Positions 17,009 through 26,285 are shown, numbered from the stretch's first letter. The stretch: 64,000 bases of DNA from Pseudomonas sp. W4I3 (GCF_030816195.1 NZ_JAUSXS010000001.1:5789501-5853500); one strand, 5' to 3'. Numbers and translations: made by a program. The notes: generated from the sequence alone by a model not told the origin.

Positions 17009-17028
17009 GGTATTCCAATTGGTATTCC
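17009..17028 (+). repeat. GGTATTCC pair, probable right arm-type sites
   Basis: GGTATTCC at 17009-17016 and 17021-17028 has the same 12-bp phase as the left-end pair at 2049/2061. It lies about 50 bases inside the presumed attR. Confidence 0.55.
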
Positions 17029-17080
17029 AACCAAAAAACAAAACAAATATTAATTATAAAAATCAATAAGATAAAAGTCA

Positions 17081-17107
17081 GGTTCAGATTACCCCGGCCC
17101 ACCAATT
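17081..17107 (+). repeat. Probable degenerate attR (ssrA 3'-end copy)
   Basis: GGTTCAGATTACCCCGGC-CCACCA matches the ssrA 3' end with a few substitutions and one missing base. An active recombination product should be identical in the core, so the copy has diverged or came from a related insertion. Confidence 0.5.
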
Positions 17108-17119
17108 CGAAGCATCAAC

Positions 17120-17142
17120 AAAACCCGCCTTATACGGGTTTT
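17120..17142 (+). terminator. Terminator, likely the original one of ssrA
   Basis: An 8-bp stem AAAACCCG/CGGGTTTT with a 7-base loop lies ~14 bases after the attR-like CCACCA, the spacing expected for the native ssrA terminator displaced by the island. The stem end supplies the T-run. Confidence 0.6.
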
Positions 17143-17480
17143 GCTGTTTCTATGGCTTTAAAAAGCCCAGCAGCCAGACCTTCAGAATTTTCCTGCAAGA
17201 AGCCGCGCCATTGATGAACTCCCCCTCCCGCTCCCACCCCGCTAATCTCCCACCGTCGCTGCAAAATCAGCGACCGGGTTTAGCAGCTCGGTTAATATCA
17301 AGGCCTGCAGAGCCATCCTCCATTCACGCGATGCTTTGAGCATCCGCTGGATTGCGTTATGGCGGCTGTGCGAGGGGCACTTTCGGGTGCGCCGGGTTCC
17401 TTGATTCCTGGTCTGCTAACCCGCGTACAGTCGCCACCCTTTTCGTTTAGCAGCGATGTCTGGCGACTCCATCAATCAAG
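17143..17480. other. Non-coding interval after the island
   Basis: No gene accepted. The stretch just before the DUF6124-like gene (about 17360-17460) is GC-rich and may be its leader; no defined structure was identified. Confidence 0.35.
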
Positions 17481-17491
17481 GAGTTTCAGTT

Positions 17492-17749
17492 ATGAAAAAG
17501 ATCACCCCCAATCCCCCAACCACCCTCTTCACCCTCGCCCCAGGCATCCCCGCCGAAGCCCTGCTGGTCCAAGCCAGTGAAACCCTCGCCTCGCTGAACG
17601 CCATGACTACCGATCTGGCCTTTGAACTGGAAGGCTCGCACCGCCACAAGTTGCTGGCTGCTCAACAACTGATTGTGCTGGGTGAGTTGCTGCTGGAGCG
17701 GATGCTGGATACTCAGATAGCCACTATGCAACCACCTGTCGCAACCTGA
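17492..17749 (+). CDS. DUF6124/DUF3077-like small Pseudomonas protein
   Basis: An 85-residue protein starting MKKITPNPP at the ATG preceded by AAGGAG (17479-17484); the open frame upstream has no SD. The pattern LFTLAPGIPAEALLVQASETLASLNAMTTDLAFELEG...RHKLLAAQQLIVLGELL matches small helical Pseudomonas proteins of the DUF3077/DUF6124 type, which are often multicopy. Function unknown. A second member of this broad type lies at 30569-30859. Confidence 0.7.
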   Translation: MKKITPNPPTTLFTLAPGIPAEALLVQASETLASLNAMTTDLAFELEGSHRHKLLAAQQLIVLGELLLERMLDTQIATMQPPVAT

Positions 17750-17907
17750 GCGCGGACTTTATATAGGTCATCCTTGAGCAGGTTGCGTTCACGCAAGCGG
17801 CGTCCAGCCTCCGATAGCCGGCTGATCAACAGTTGCCCGGACGTAACACAGACAGCCGATACCGCAATATTCAGCGGTACAAACACTGCATCCGACGTTA
17901 CGCTCAT
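17713..17907 (-). CDS. Possible small hypothetical protein
   Basis: A 64-residue frame from the ATG at 17907 with GGAGA 5 bases upstream (MSVTSDAVFVPLNIAVSAVC). The N-terminal half is hydrophobic, the rest basic. It overlaps the 3' end of the convergent DUF6124-like gene by 37 bases, which weakens the call. No family recognised. Confidence 0.35.
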   Translation of the reverse strand: MSVTSDAVFVPLNIAVSAVCVTSGQLLISRLSEAGRRLRERNLLKDDLYKVRAQVATGGCIVAI

Positions 17908-18014
17908 GTCTTTCTCCGGCATGCCGCTATCAATCGAATGCCTTTGAGGCTGTTTACCCTGCGTTGATCTTGCGCCAATGACGACCGTTCACTTACTCCC
18001 TGGCAGGTGCCTTG

Positions 18015-18911
18015 ATGGACATCAAACAACTCAAATTCCTGATCGCGCTGGAGCAAACCCGTCACTTCGGCCAGGCCGCCGCGCGCTGCCATATCACCCA
18101 GCCGACGCTGTCGATGCGCCTGCGCAATCTGGAGGATGAGCTGGGCCTGGAGTTGGTCACTCGGGGCCAGCGGTTCGAAGGCTTTACCGAGGCTGGGGAA
18201 CGTGTGCTGGCCTGGGCCAGGACTTTGCTCGCGGCCCATGACGGGTTGTTCGCTGAAGCGGCGGCGTGTCGGGGGCAGTTGGTGGGTAACTTGCGTCTGG
18301 GGCTGGTGCCGCTCAGTGGTTTTAACCCGATCAGCTACATTCAGGGGCTGTCCCAGACGTTTCCGGAGCTGAAGTTCAGTCTGTCGTCCATGAGTTCGGA
18401 CAAGATCATCGAGGCGTTGGGCACCAATCAGTTGGACTTGGGGGTGTGTTACCTGGACCACGTGAACGCCAATTACCTGGATTTTTTCGAACTGGGCGAG
18501 ACCCGCGTCGGCCTGTTGTATGACACGCGCCACTTTCACTTCGAAGGCAGCGAGATGAGCTGGGAAGACGCTGCCGCATTGCCCCTGGGGATGATCAGCA
18601 CGGGCATGCACTATCGCAAGTCCATCGACCTGAGCTTTCGCAGTCGTGGCCTCGACCCCCAGCCTATTCTTGAAAGCGACTCAACCTACCAGCTGTTCCA
18701 GGCGATCCATGAAGGCTTTTGCTGCGCAATTATGCCGTTGGACAGCGCCCTGGAAAGCCCGATTGAAAACCTGGCGTTTATCCAACTGCCGGACGCCAGT
18801 GTGCTCGCGCCGCTGGGGATGGTGATGCGCAAGACCGAACCGCGTTCGGCCATCGCCGAGAAGTGTTTTGCGCACGCAAGAGAGCTGTTTGCCGCCAAGG
18901 GGCAAGGTTAA
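18015..18911 (+). CDS. LysR-family transcriptional regulator
   Basis: A 298-residue protein, standard for LysR. The winged HTH is residues ~1-60 (KQLKFLIALEQTRHFGQAAARCHITQPTLSMRLRNLE) and the rest is the two-lobed effector domain (LRLGLVPLSGFNPISYIQ...). The ATG at 18015 is chosen over the in-frame TTG before it. The target is unknown; no divergent partner is adjacent. Confidence 0.9.
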   Translation: MDIKQLKFLIALEQTRHFGQAAARCHITQPTLSMRLRNLEDELGLELVTRGQRFEGFTEAGERVLAWARTLLAAHDGLFAEAAACRGQLVGNLRLGLVPLSGFNPISYIQGLSQTFPELKFSLSSMSSDKIIEALGTNQLDLGVCYLDHVNANYLDFFELGETRVGLLYDTRHFHFEGSEMSWEDAAALPLGMISTGMHYRKSIDLSFRSRGLDPQPILESDSTYQLFQAIHEGFCCAIMPLDSALESPIENLAFIQLPDASVLAPLGMVMRKTEPRSAIAEKCFAHARELFAAKGQG

Positions 18912-19025
18912 CCGGGCCTCACAAAAACCCCACACTCGTTCACGAACCGTTAAGAAACCCCTCCTTATACTCGCCGGTAGCCATGGCCGCTCCCCCGAGC
19001 GGTCCCCCTGCTCGGTAGTCACTCC

Positions 19026-20465
19026 ATGACGCGTCCCGTTCCCCTGCTGCTCCTGCTCGCTGGTCTGCTGTTTTTCTTCGCCCTGGGCAACCATGAACTG
19101 CAAGGCTCCACCGAAGCCCGGGTGTCCGGGATCGCCATGGCCATGCACCTGGACAATGACTGGGTGGTGCCGCGCCTGTTTCGCGAGCCGTTTCTGGAAA
19201 AGCCGCCGCTGAGCCTTTGGCTGGATGCCGGGGCGATTCGTGTGTTTGGCGCGAGCACCGGCGCCGTGCGCTTGGCGTCTGCTTTTGCCGGGTTGTTCAG
19301 CGTGATGCTGCTTTACGGCATGCTGCGCCGGTTCGGGCGGCCCAGCACGCTGGCGTTCAGCGCGGCGTTGATCCTGGCAACCATGGCCAGCTATTGGGGC
19401 AACGTGCGCGGGGTGGGTGAGGATTCATTGCTCAGCCTGGGGGTGACGGCCGCGTTGCTGGGGTTCTATCAGGCGACGCGACCCGAGTCGGAGCGCCAAG
19501 GCTCCACGGTGTGGGCCTGGGCGTTATTTACGGCGGGGATGGTCATCGCCACGTTGAGCAAGGGCGTGCTGGGCTTGGCGATGCCGGGGATTGTGATTTT
19601 CGTCTACCTGGCCTGCACCAGCCTGATGGATAAACGCCTGCGTGTCGGCGACTGGCTCAAGCCAGCGCTGTTCACACTGCTGGCCTTGGTGCCGCTGCTG
19701 ATCTGGCTGGGGTTTCTGTTTCAACGCGGCGGCATGCAGGCCGTCGGTGAGGTGCTGTGGACCAACAGTGTCGGACGCTTCAGCGGCTCGTTCGTCGAAG
19801 CCGGGCACTACGAGCCCTTCTACTACTATTTGGCCAAACTGCCTGAGGCTTTCCTGCCGTGGAACATCCTGGTGTACCTGGGCCTCTGGCACTTTCGCAA
19901 AAGCCTGGCGAGCAACCGCTACCGCCTGTTTTTCAGCGTATGGCTGGTGGCGCAGTTCACCCTGCTGACCTTGGCCTCCAGCAAACGCACGGTCTATTTG
20001 ATGGCACTGACCCCGGCTGCCGCCGTACTGGCTGCCGAATATGCGCGGGTGCTGCTGGAGTGGGTGAGCACACATAAGCCGGCGCTCTACCGCTACCACC
20101 GGCGCATCATCGGCGCCGTGTTCAGCCTGGCTATCGCCTGCTACCTGAGCGCAGCGTTCTGGTTTGCGCCGAAAGCCGATGCGCGTCACTCATTCGTGCC
20201 CGTCATCAGCCAGGTGCAGCTATTGCAGGATGAGGGCAAACAAGTGGCGCTGTACCAGCCCAATGAACGGATCGCCGGGGCCAGTGTGTTTTATCTGCAA
20301 GCCTACTTGCCGATTCTGCAGACCGAGCCTCAATTGCGCGCCTTTCTAGGCGCCAGGCCCGGCAACGTCGCGCTGTTGGACCATACCGATCGCCTGGATC
20401 AGAACGTGACCGTGATCAAGAAAATGTCGGTCAACCGCCAGCCTTACTACTTCGTCGAGCAGTAA
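19026..20465 (+). CDS. GT39/ArnT-like integral membrane glycosyltransferase
   Basis: A 479-residue polytopic protein with about 11-12 hydrophobic segments. The N-terminal periplasmic loop has the DE-type signature of this family in altered form (GSTEARVSGIAMAM), followed by FLEKPPLSLWL, the conserved EKPPL stretch of ArnT/PMT proteins. Family role: transfer of a sugar from a polyprenyl-phosphate donor to lipid A, protein or other envelope acceptors. No arn operon is nearby, so the substrate is unknown. A short intergenic gap follows the LysR gene. Confidence 0.85.
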   Translation: MTRPVPLLLLLAGLLFFFALGNHELQGSTEARVSGIAMAMHLDNDWVVPRLFREPFLEKPPLSLWLDAGAIRVFGASTGAVRLASAFAGLFSVMLLYGMLRRFGRPSTLAFSAALILATMASYWGNVRGVGEDSLLSLGVTAALLGFYQATRPESERQGSTVWAWALFTAGMVIATLSKGVLGLAMPGIVIFVYLACTSLMDKRLRVGDWLKPALFTLLALVPLLIWLGFLFQRGGMQAVGEVLWTNSVGRFSGSFVEAGHYEPFYYYLAKLPEAFLPWNILVYLGLWHFRKSLASNRYRLFFSVWLVAQFTLLTLASSKRTVYLMALTPAAAVLAAEYARVLLEWVSTHKPALYRYHRRIIGAVFSLAIACYLSAAFWFAPKADARHSFVPVISQVQLLQDEGKQVALYQPNERIAGASVFYLQAYLPILQTEPQLRAFLGARPGNVALLDHTDRLDQNVTVIKKMSVNRQPYYFVEQ

Positions 20466-20480
20466 GGCCGACGCGGGCCG

Positions 20481-20969
20481 TCAATGCTTGGTGAGCTTGT
20501 CCAGGTAACCCATGGCAAACGCCGAGACCACGAAGGTCATGTGGATGATCACGTACCACATCAGGTGCTGCGGATCGACGTTCTTGGCGTCCATGAAGAT
20601 GCGCAACAGGTGGATGGAGGAAATCGCCACGATGGAGGCCGCTACTTTCATCTTCAGCGACGAAGAGTCCATGGTGCCCAGCCAGTTGAGCTTTTCCTTG
20701 TTTTCGTCGATATCGAGCTGCGAGACGAAGTTCTCGTAGCCGGAAATCATCACCATCACCAGCAGACCACCGACCAGGGCCATGTCGATCAGCGACAGCA
20801 GCAGCAGGATGACTTCTGCTTCCAGCATGGTGAAGATATTGGGAATCACATGAATGATTTCCTGGAAGAACTTCAGCGCCAGGATCAGCAGGCCCAGGGA
20901 AAGCCCCAGATAGATCGGTGCCAGCAGCCAACGCGAGGCATACATCGTATTTTCGATAAAACGTTCCAT
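20481..20969 (-). CDS. yqhA: YqhA/UPF0114 family inner-membrane protein
   Basis: A 162-residue protein with three to four membrane spans. The start MERFIENTMYASRWLLAPIY and the segment DMALVGGLLVMVMISGYENFVS are diagnostic of UPF0114 (TIGR00645). Function is unknown. It is convergent with the glycosyltransferase, with only 15 bases between stops. Confidence 0.92.
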   Translation of the reverse strand: MERFIENTMYASRWLLAPIYLGLSLGLLILALKFFQEIIHVIPNIFTMLEAEVILLLLSLIDMALVGGLLVMVMISGYENFVSQLDIDENKEKLNWLGTMDSSSLKMKVAASIVAISSIHLLRIFMDAKNVDPQHLMWYVIIHMTFVVSAFAMGYLDKLTKH

Positions 20970-21132
20970 TGAATCTCACACAGCGTGGCTAAAAATGGCG
21001 CCGAGTATACCAGCCGCCAGCCGACACCTGTCACCGCGAGAAAACTGAGCCAAAGTGGCATCTGTAAGAGAATTTTTCTGCTAGTGTCGAGCCCATCAAC
21101 CAGGCTCGATGATGTCGGACAGGAAAACTCTG

Positions 21133-22956
21133 ATGATGGATGTGCGATCCCCTTTGGCCACGCTCGGCCTGTGTGCGGCGTTGCTGATGACCAGCGGCTG
21201 CTCCCCCAAAGAAGAGCAGAAGCAGGCCACCCTCGAAGAGAAAACCAGCCAGTTCGAACAGTCTCTCGATAGCATCCAGGACCCCAAGCTGCGCGACGCC
21301 ATCGCCGACCTCGGCGGCTCGCTGCTGTTGCTGGAGCGCGCGCGCCTCAAGCTCGCCGCCAAGCCCATCGAAGCCGAATACGGCGAAGACACCCTCGCCC
21401 TGCTCAGGCACTACCCCACGCCCCAGGCCCTGGTGGATACCTATATCAATGGTCTGTTCGTGTTGCGCCGCGGCTCCCATTCCGACTACCTGACGGATTT
21501 GCAGCCGGTGTTTCCGTTCACGTTCAACGCCCCTGACCAGTTCCCCTTTCCCCATGGCCTGGAATGGCAGTCGGTGACCCTCAGCAACAACAAAGTCGTT
21601 CCCTACCAGCCGGAATGGTCGGAAACCGATCCTGGCATCCAGCTCAGCCCGAGCAGCTCCAACCTGACCAACCCCGACGACCTGACGGTGACTTACCCGT
21701 TCATCGAGGGTATCGAGACCGAAAACAAGAGCCAGCCGCAACCCATCAGCCTCAAAGGTGCGATCGAAGTCGCCGCGCCAGGCAAAGTGCTGGCCTTTGA
21801 CCTGTCGAAAAAGGACGTGGGGCACCCGCGCACCGAGGGCAATATCACCCTCAACCTGCTCTCGCTTGAGAACAATTACGCCGAGCTCGAACTGACCAAC
21901 AGCGAGCCCCTCGCTGCCGAGCTGGGTGACGACTCGCCGAACCCTCTGCTGGTGCAGGCACGGGACGGCACCGGCCAATTTCTCACCCGCTCTGGCTCGA
22001 TCAACGAAAATGCCGCCCAAGTGGCATTCTATGAGCACCAGTTAGCCGAGATGCAAAAGCAGAAGGCCTGGTCCGAGGCATTCGAAAAGCAGCTCACCGA
22101 CGCGCAAAAAGCCTTCGAGCATAAGCAGAACAGCCATTACGCCAAGGTGTATTTCAACGGGATGGTCGACACGCTGCAGGTCAATGTCCTGGACTTTTCC
22201 AAGGCCACGGTGACCCGCAAGGAGCTGGACCTGCCCGTGATGCGCTTCGACAAAAACAGCCTGCAACAAACCGTGCAGCCCTTGCCGATGCCGGTTACGG
22301 TGTATGACGACGCTGCCGCCAGCTGGCTCAAAGACGCGTCGATGACCGAAGAGCAGTTGAAAAGCAGCGTCACCATCAGCCAATCGACCGAAGACGCGAG
22401 CGCCGCGAAAGTCGTGTTCGACCACCCTTTCACCTTCAACGACGACCTGGTCGGCGCCGAACGCAACAACAGCGACGCGCCGATCACCTTTTTCGCGGCC
22501 GATGACAAAGGCGAACGCGGCGAGCCCATCGAGTTGCCCACCGAAGCGTTCGAGCTGAACGCGGCCAGCGGCACACTGACCTATGACCTCAACCTGTTCC
22601 CGGAAACCCCGGCGTTCGTGGTCGGCTCGGTGCCATTGTTTCTCGCCACCATCGAGAAGGCCTCGATTGACCCAACCCAGCTGCCCAAGGGCCTGGCGCT
22701 CAAGGACAACGCACTGATCGTCGACCAGCGCGCGTTTCCCTCCGACAGCTGGCGCTTCTACGCCAAGGACAGCAGCGGCAACTACCTCAAGGAAATTCTC
22801 GGCGTGAGCCACCGCGCCGAGGAATACGGCACGGCGATGTTTGACGTGCATTATTTCTACGGCCACCCAACCACTCTGGAAAGCTACCAGCGCACCGACC
22901 TCGACACCGTGCAATATGGCTTCGAGGTCAAGCTGGACAAACCGGAAAGCAAATAG
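21133..22956 (+). CDS. Large predicted lipoprotein of unknown function
   Basis: About 607 residues from the ATG at 21133 (AGGAAAA upstream; an ATG at 21109 is an alternative that would put extra charged residues before the signal). The signal peptide ends in the lipobox LMTSGC. A coiled-coil-prone region follows (PKEEQKQATLEEKTSQFEQ), then repeated beta-rich segments. It contains several paired hydrophobic-strand blocks (TVTYPFIEGIETEN; FFAADDKGERGE) but no family I recognise. It is alone in its transcription unit. Confidence 0.75.
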   Translation: MMDVRSPLATLGLCAALLMTSGCSPKEEQKQATLEEKTSQFEQSLDSIQDPKLRDAIADLGGSLLLLERARLKLAAKPIEAEYGEDTLALLRHYPTPQALVDTYINGLFVLRRGSHSDYLTDLQPVFPFTFNAPDQFPFPHGLEWQSVTLSNNKVVPYQPEWSETDPGIQLSPSSSNLTNPDDLTVTYPFIEGIETENKSQPQPISLKGAIEVAAPGKVLAFDLSKKDVGHPRTEGNITLNLLSLENNYAELELTNSEPLAAELGDDSPNPLLVQARDGTGQFLTRSGSINENAAQVAFYEHQLAEMQKQKAWSEAFEKQLTDAQKAFEHKQNSHYAKVYFNGMVDTLQVNVLDFSKATVTRKELDLPVMRFDKNSLQQTVQPLPMPVTVYDDAAASWLKDASMTEEQLKSSVTISQSTEDASAAKVVFDHPFTFNDDLVGAERNNSDAPITFFAADDKGERGEPIELPTEAFELNAASGTLTYDLNLFPETPAFVVGSVPLFLATIEKASIDPTQLPKGLALKDNALIVDQRAFPSDSWRFYAKDSSGNYLKEILGVSHRAEEYGTAMFDVHYFYGHPTTLESYQRTDLDTVQYGFEVKLDKPESK

Positions 22957-22963
22957 CCCGCGA

Positions 22964-23281
22964 TTACAGGGCCAATTGCTCCTGGCCGCCGTTGAGTTGG
23001 CGCAGATGGGCTTGCAGGTGCAGGCACCAGATCTGCGGCTCGTCCAACTGTTCGTAGCCATGCAGGGTCAGGCTGTCGACGATGGAACCCAACATGGTTT
23101 CTGCCACGAACGGCCCGTGAAACGGGCCTTGAGACTTGACCGTGGAAGGCTGTTCGCCCGACATGCCGGCGGCAAACAATAACGTCCACATCCCAGTCTC
23201 CCCGGCGAGGGGGCGGATGGAGCATTCGATACGGGTTTGCAGGCCCAGGCACTGGCGGGTAAGGCAAAGGTTGCGCGGCAT
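22964..23281 (-). CDS. Conserved-looking hypothetical protein
   Basis: A 105-residue protein with GAGGG upstream of its ATG. It contains four cysteines (MPRNLCLTRQCLGLQTRIEC and IWCLHLQAH) and no signal peptide. It is convergent with the lipoprotein, with 7 bases between the stops. Family not recognised. Confidence 0.6.
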   Translation of the reverse strand: MPRNLCLTRQCLGLQTRIECSIRPLAGETGMWTLLFAAGMSGEQPSTVKSQGPFHGPFVAETMLGSIVDSLTLHGYEQLDEPQIWCLHLQAHLRQLNGGQEQLAL

Positions 23282-23461
23282 GGCGGCGACCCTCGGTAGA
23301 TCGGCGTTCAGCCCCAGCGCAAAGGCGAGGCTGTTTCTATCCTGCGACTCCTGTGGATATCCTTAAACTGAGGATAGAAGAAAAACGCGACAAACCAGGG
23401 TTGTAGAGACCAACGGCACTGGCTTGCGTTTGTTCGTCAATTTAATGGCATTCACAAATCA

Positions 23462-23556
23462 AAATGTGGGAGGGGGCTTGCCCCCGATAGCAGTGTGTCA
23501 GCCTCAGTATTTTTGACTGACACACCGCTATCGGGGGCAAGCCCCCTCCCACATTT
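23462..23556. repeat. REPIN, family 1 (GTGGGAGGGGGCTTGC)
   Basis: Two REP units in inverted orientation, AAATGTGGGAGGGGGCTTGC... and its mirror, separated by about 35 bases; it lies downstream of the Lon-like gene and may end its transcript. Confidence 0.85.
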
Positions 23557-23580
23557 TTTTATCCCAGTGGCCTTGAGAAA

Positions 23581-26019
23581 TCAGCTTGGCTTGGCCTCAG
23601 CCAGCGCCTGTTGCGCCAGTTCCTTTTCCGCCTCCTTCAAGTCTTCCTCGCTGATCATTTCCGCAATCGCGCGCAAACGCTCTACCACGCGAGCATTGAC
23701 CGTGCCTTCCGGGAACTGCCCCTCGGCGTCCGGCTCGCCGGCATCCTCGCCCACCAGCAGGCTCAGCGCTTCATCCGCCTGGCGCACCGCATAGACATGG
23801 AATTGCCCGGCGCGCACAGCCTGCAGGACCTTTTCGTCGAGCATCAGCGTGGCCACGTTGGCCTGGGGAATGATTGCGCCCTGCTCACCCGTCAAACCGC
23901 GCGCTTCGCACAGGCGGAAGAAGCCTTCGATCTTCTCGTTGACCCCGCCCACGGCCTGCACTTCACCAAACTGGTTGATCGAGCCGGTGATGGCAAAGCA
24001 CTGCTTAAGCGGCGTTTTCGACAAGGCCGAGATCAAGGTACAGGCTTCGCCCAGGGAGGCACTGTCGCCATCCACGTAACCGTAGGACTGTTCCAATGCG
24101 ATGCTCGCCGAGATCGCCAGCGGGAATTCTTGAGCGTAACGGCTGCCCAGGTAACCGGTGAGGATCATCACGCCCTTGGAGTGAATCGGCTGGCCAAGGT
24201 TGACCTCACGCTCGATGTCGACAATACCGCTGCCGCCGGGGTACACCGTGGCGGAAATCCGCGCCGGTACGCCGAATGCCGAATCACCGACTTCCAGCAC
24301 TGTCAGCCCGTTGCACTTGCCCACGGCAGCGCCTGCGGTGTCGATCAGGATCACCCCGGCAAGCATGTCGTCGAGAATCCGCGCCGACACGCGACCGGTG
24401 CGGGTGGCCTTGGCCTTGAGCGCACGTTCGATGTGCCCGGCGTCGGTCATTTCGTCGCCCGCCAGGTGACGGATGAAATCCGCCTCACTGACCAGTTGGA
24501 ACAAGTCGCCAATGCGCGCCGACAAGCGGCCCTGATGTTCCGCCAGGCGTGCGCTGTAGGTCGCCAGCCGCGCCACCGCATCCGACGTCAGCGGCGCCAT
24601 GCCCTCTTCCGAGGTGCGCGTCTTGAGCAACTGGGCGAACTGCTCCAGGCTTTCGTCGACCATCGGAATGTCTTCGTCGAAGTCCACCAACACCCGGAAC
24701 ATTTCCTGGAAGTCCGGATCGGCATCCTGCAACGCGTAGTACAGCTGGCGCGAACCGATGATGATCACCTTGACCTGCAACGGGATCATCTGCGGGTTGA
24801 GCGTCACGGTGGCCAGGCGACCCAGTTCGCCAAGCGGCGACTCCATCTTCAATTTGCGCGATTGCAAGGAGCGCTTGAGCGCATCCCACACAAACGGCTC
24901 ACCGAGCATCTTCTCTGCTTCCAGGATCAGGAAACCCCCGTTGGCACGGTGCAACGCGCCTGGGCGCAGCTGACGATACGTGGTGTACAGCGCGCCCTGG
25001 TCGGTGCTGTATTCGATACGGCCGAACAGGTTGTCGTAGGTCGGGTGCGGCTCGAACACCACCGGCGCGCCGCCGTTGACCGCATGGCCAACCACCAGGC
25101 TCGGGCAGTACTGCTCTTCCAGCAGTTTGCGCGCCTGGGCGTCAGTCTTCGAGTCGTCCACCAATTGCTCGACCACGGTTTTCAGCAGGTAGACCTGCAT
25201 GGCCTGCAGGTAACCGCAGACGGCGGCGTTTTCCGCGTACTTTTCCGACAGCGGAGCGAGCAAAGGCTGCAGGGCCAGGGTGATGGTTTCTTCGTTGAAC
25301 TGGCGCAGCAGGTTGTTCGATTCACGCTTCCACTGCGGCAGGCTCGCCAACTCTTCGTTAAGGCGCTCTTCCAGTTCGGAAATATCCGTGTGAAAACGCT
25401 CGCGGTCGGCTTCCGGCAGTTGCGAGAACTCCGCCTCGTCCAGGGCCTTGCCATCGAGCATCGGCGTGAAGGCGATGTTGGAACTGTCGCGGTACAGCGC
25501 CACGTCTTTTTCCAGGGCCAGACGCTCGATCACGTCCAGGGCCTTGTCGTAACGCTGGTTGAACGCACGGTCGATGGCGCTTTTGCGCTGTTGATAAGTC
25601 GGGTGCTCGAACACCGCCGGGAAGGTCGCCACTAGGTTGTCGACCAAGCCGTTGATATCGGCGATGAACGCCGCCGCGGCGCCGCCTGGCAATTCCAGGG
25701 CGCGCGGTTCGCGCGGCTCGTCGAAATTATTCACATACACCCAGTCCGACGGGGTTTGCAGGCGTTTGCCTTCGGCCTTCAGGTAACGTTTGACGAACGA
25801 GAAGCGACCGGTACCGGGCTCGCCCATGACAAACACGTTGTAACCGGGACGTGGCATCGCCACGCCGAACTGCAATGCTTCAACCGCACGTTCCTGGCCA
25901 AGCACACCGCGAAAGGGCTCCAAATCATTGGTGGTCGAGAAGCTGAACTGTTCAGCGGAGAAAGGGCGAGTCAGCGCTTCGGGCGCTAGACGCAAGCTGG
26001 CAGCAACAGGATCAGGCAT
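23581..26019 (-). CDS. Lon-like ATP-dependent protease (AAA_32 + Lon proteolytic domain)
   Basis: An 812-residue protein. Its N-terminal P-loop reads GEPGTGRFSF, with Arg instead of the usual Lys, and an internal lid/coiled-coil insertion follows (LEERLNEELASL). The C-terminal protease domain has Ser ~653 (DGDSASLGE) and Lys ~696 (GGVNEKIEG), 43 residues apart as in E. coli Lon. These Lon-related proteases differ from LonA by a shorter N-terminus; substrates are unknown. No operon partner. Confidence 0.9.
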   Translation of the reverse strand: MPDPVAASLRLAPEALTRPFSAEQFSFSTTNDLEPFRGVLGQERAVEALQFGVAMPRPGYNVFVMGEPGTGRFSFVKRYLKAEGKRLQTPSDWVYVNNFDEPREPRALELPGGAAAAFIADINGLVDNLVATFPAVFEHPTYQQRKSAIDRAFNQRYDKALDVIERLALEKDVALYRDSSNIAFTPMLDGKALDEAEFSQLPEADRERFHTDISELEERLNEELASLPQWKRESNNLLRQFNEETITLALQPLLAPLSEKYAENAAVCGYLQAMQVYLLKTVVEQLVDDSKTDAQARKLLEEQYCPSLVVGHAVNGGAPVVFEPHPTYDNLFGRIEYSTDQGALYTTYRQLRPGALHRANGGFLILEAEKMLGEPFVWDALKRSLQSRKLKMESPLGELGRLATVTLNPQMIPLQVKVIIIGSRQLYYALQDADPDFQEMFRVLVDFDEDIPMVDESLEQFAQLLKTRTSEEGMAPLTSDAVARLATYSARLAEHQGRLSARIGDLFQLVSEADFIRHLAGDEMTDAGHIERALKAKATRTGRVSARILDDMLAGVILIDTAGAAVGKCNGLTVLEVGDSAFGVPARISATVYPGGSGIVDIEREVNLGQPIHSKGVMILTGYLGSRYAQEFPLAISASIALEQSYGYVDGDSASLGEACTLISALSKTPLKQCFAITGSINQFGEVQAVGGVNEKIEGFFRLCEARGLTGEQGAIIPQANVATLMLDEKVLQAVRAGQFHVYAVRQADEALSLLVGEDAGEPDAEGQFPEGTVNARVVERLRAIAEMISEEDLKEAEKELAQQALAEAKPS

Positions 26020-26285
26020 CGGGCTTCCTTACATCAGGCGGGGCAGATGGGGGCATTCTGGCTCTCGGTTGCGCGCTCTGGCAAGGCGCGCTTATGGGAA
26101 AGCGTAGACAGCACACGCGCCGTACAAAAAAATCGTTCAAGACCGAATGTTTTATAAAAAATCACGGAACCCCTGGAACGTGCCTAAACTCCAAACTGCG
26201 CGGGTTGGACTAATAACTGGCCCCTAGGGTGCTGCGAAGCGCCTGAACCCTTGTCCATTGGTTTGCACACAAAGAGAACAAAGCT

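Larger units (their letters stand above)
1936..17107. mobile_element. Integrated P4/CP4-57-like genomic island at ssrA
   Basis: The segment between the ssrA 3' end and a degenerate copy of that end (17081-17107) carries a P4-type integrase next to ssrA, a YfjI-like DUF3987 gene, a second recombinase, a P4/C4-like antisense locus and a type I RM operon. E. coli CP4-57 is likewise inserted in ssrA and carries a yfjI gene, so the arrangement is a known one. Much of the 9-15.5 kb part is visibly AT-rich compared with the flanks. No structural phage genes are seen. The right end is decayed (integrase remnant, imperfect attR), so mobility is doubtful. Confidence 0.85.

Noticed and set aside
16791..17069. 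92-residue frame at the island right end
   Set aside because: No clear SD; its end runs across the arm repeats and an Asn/Lys low-complexity stretch.
21031..22038. 335-residue frame antisense to the large lipoprotein
   Set aside because: Shadow of the real gene; no signal, SD or recognisable domain.
23611..25635. 674-residue plus-strand frame antisense to the Lon-like gene
   Set aside because: Long antisense frames are usual in high-GC DNA; the protein is basic and low-complexity, and the opposite strand has a clear protease.
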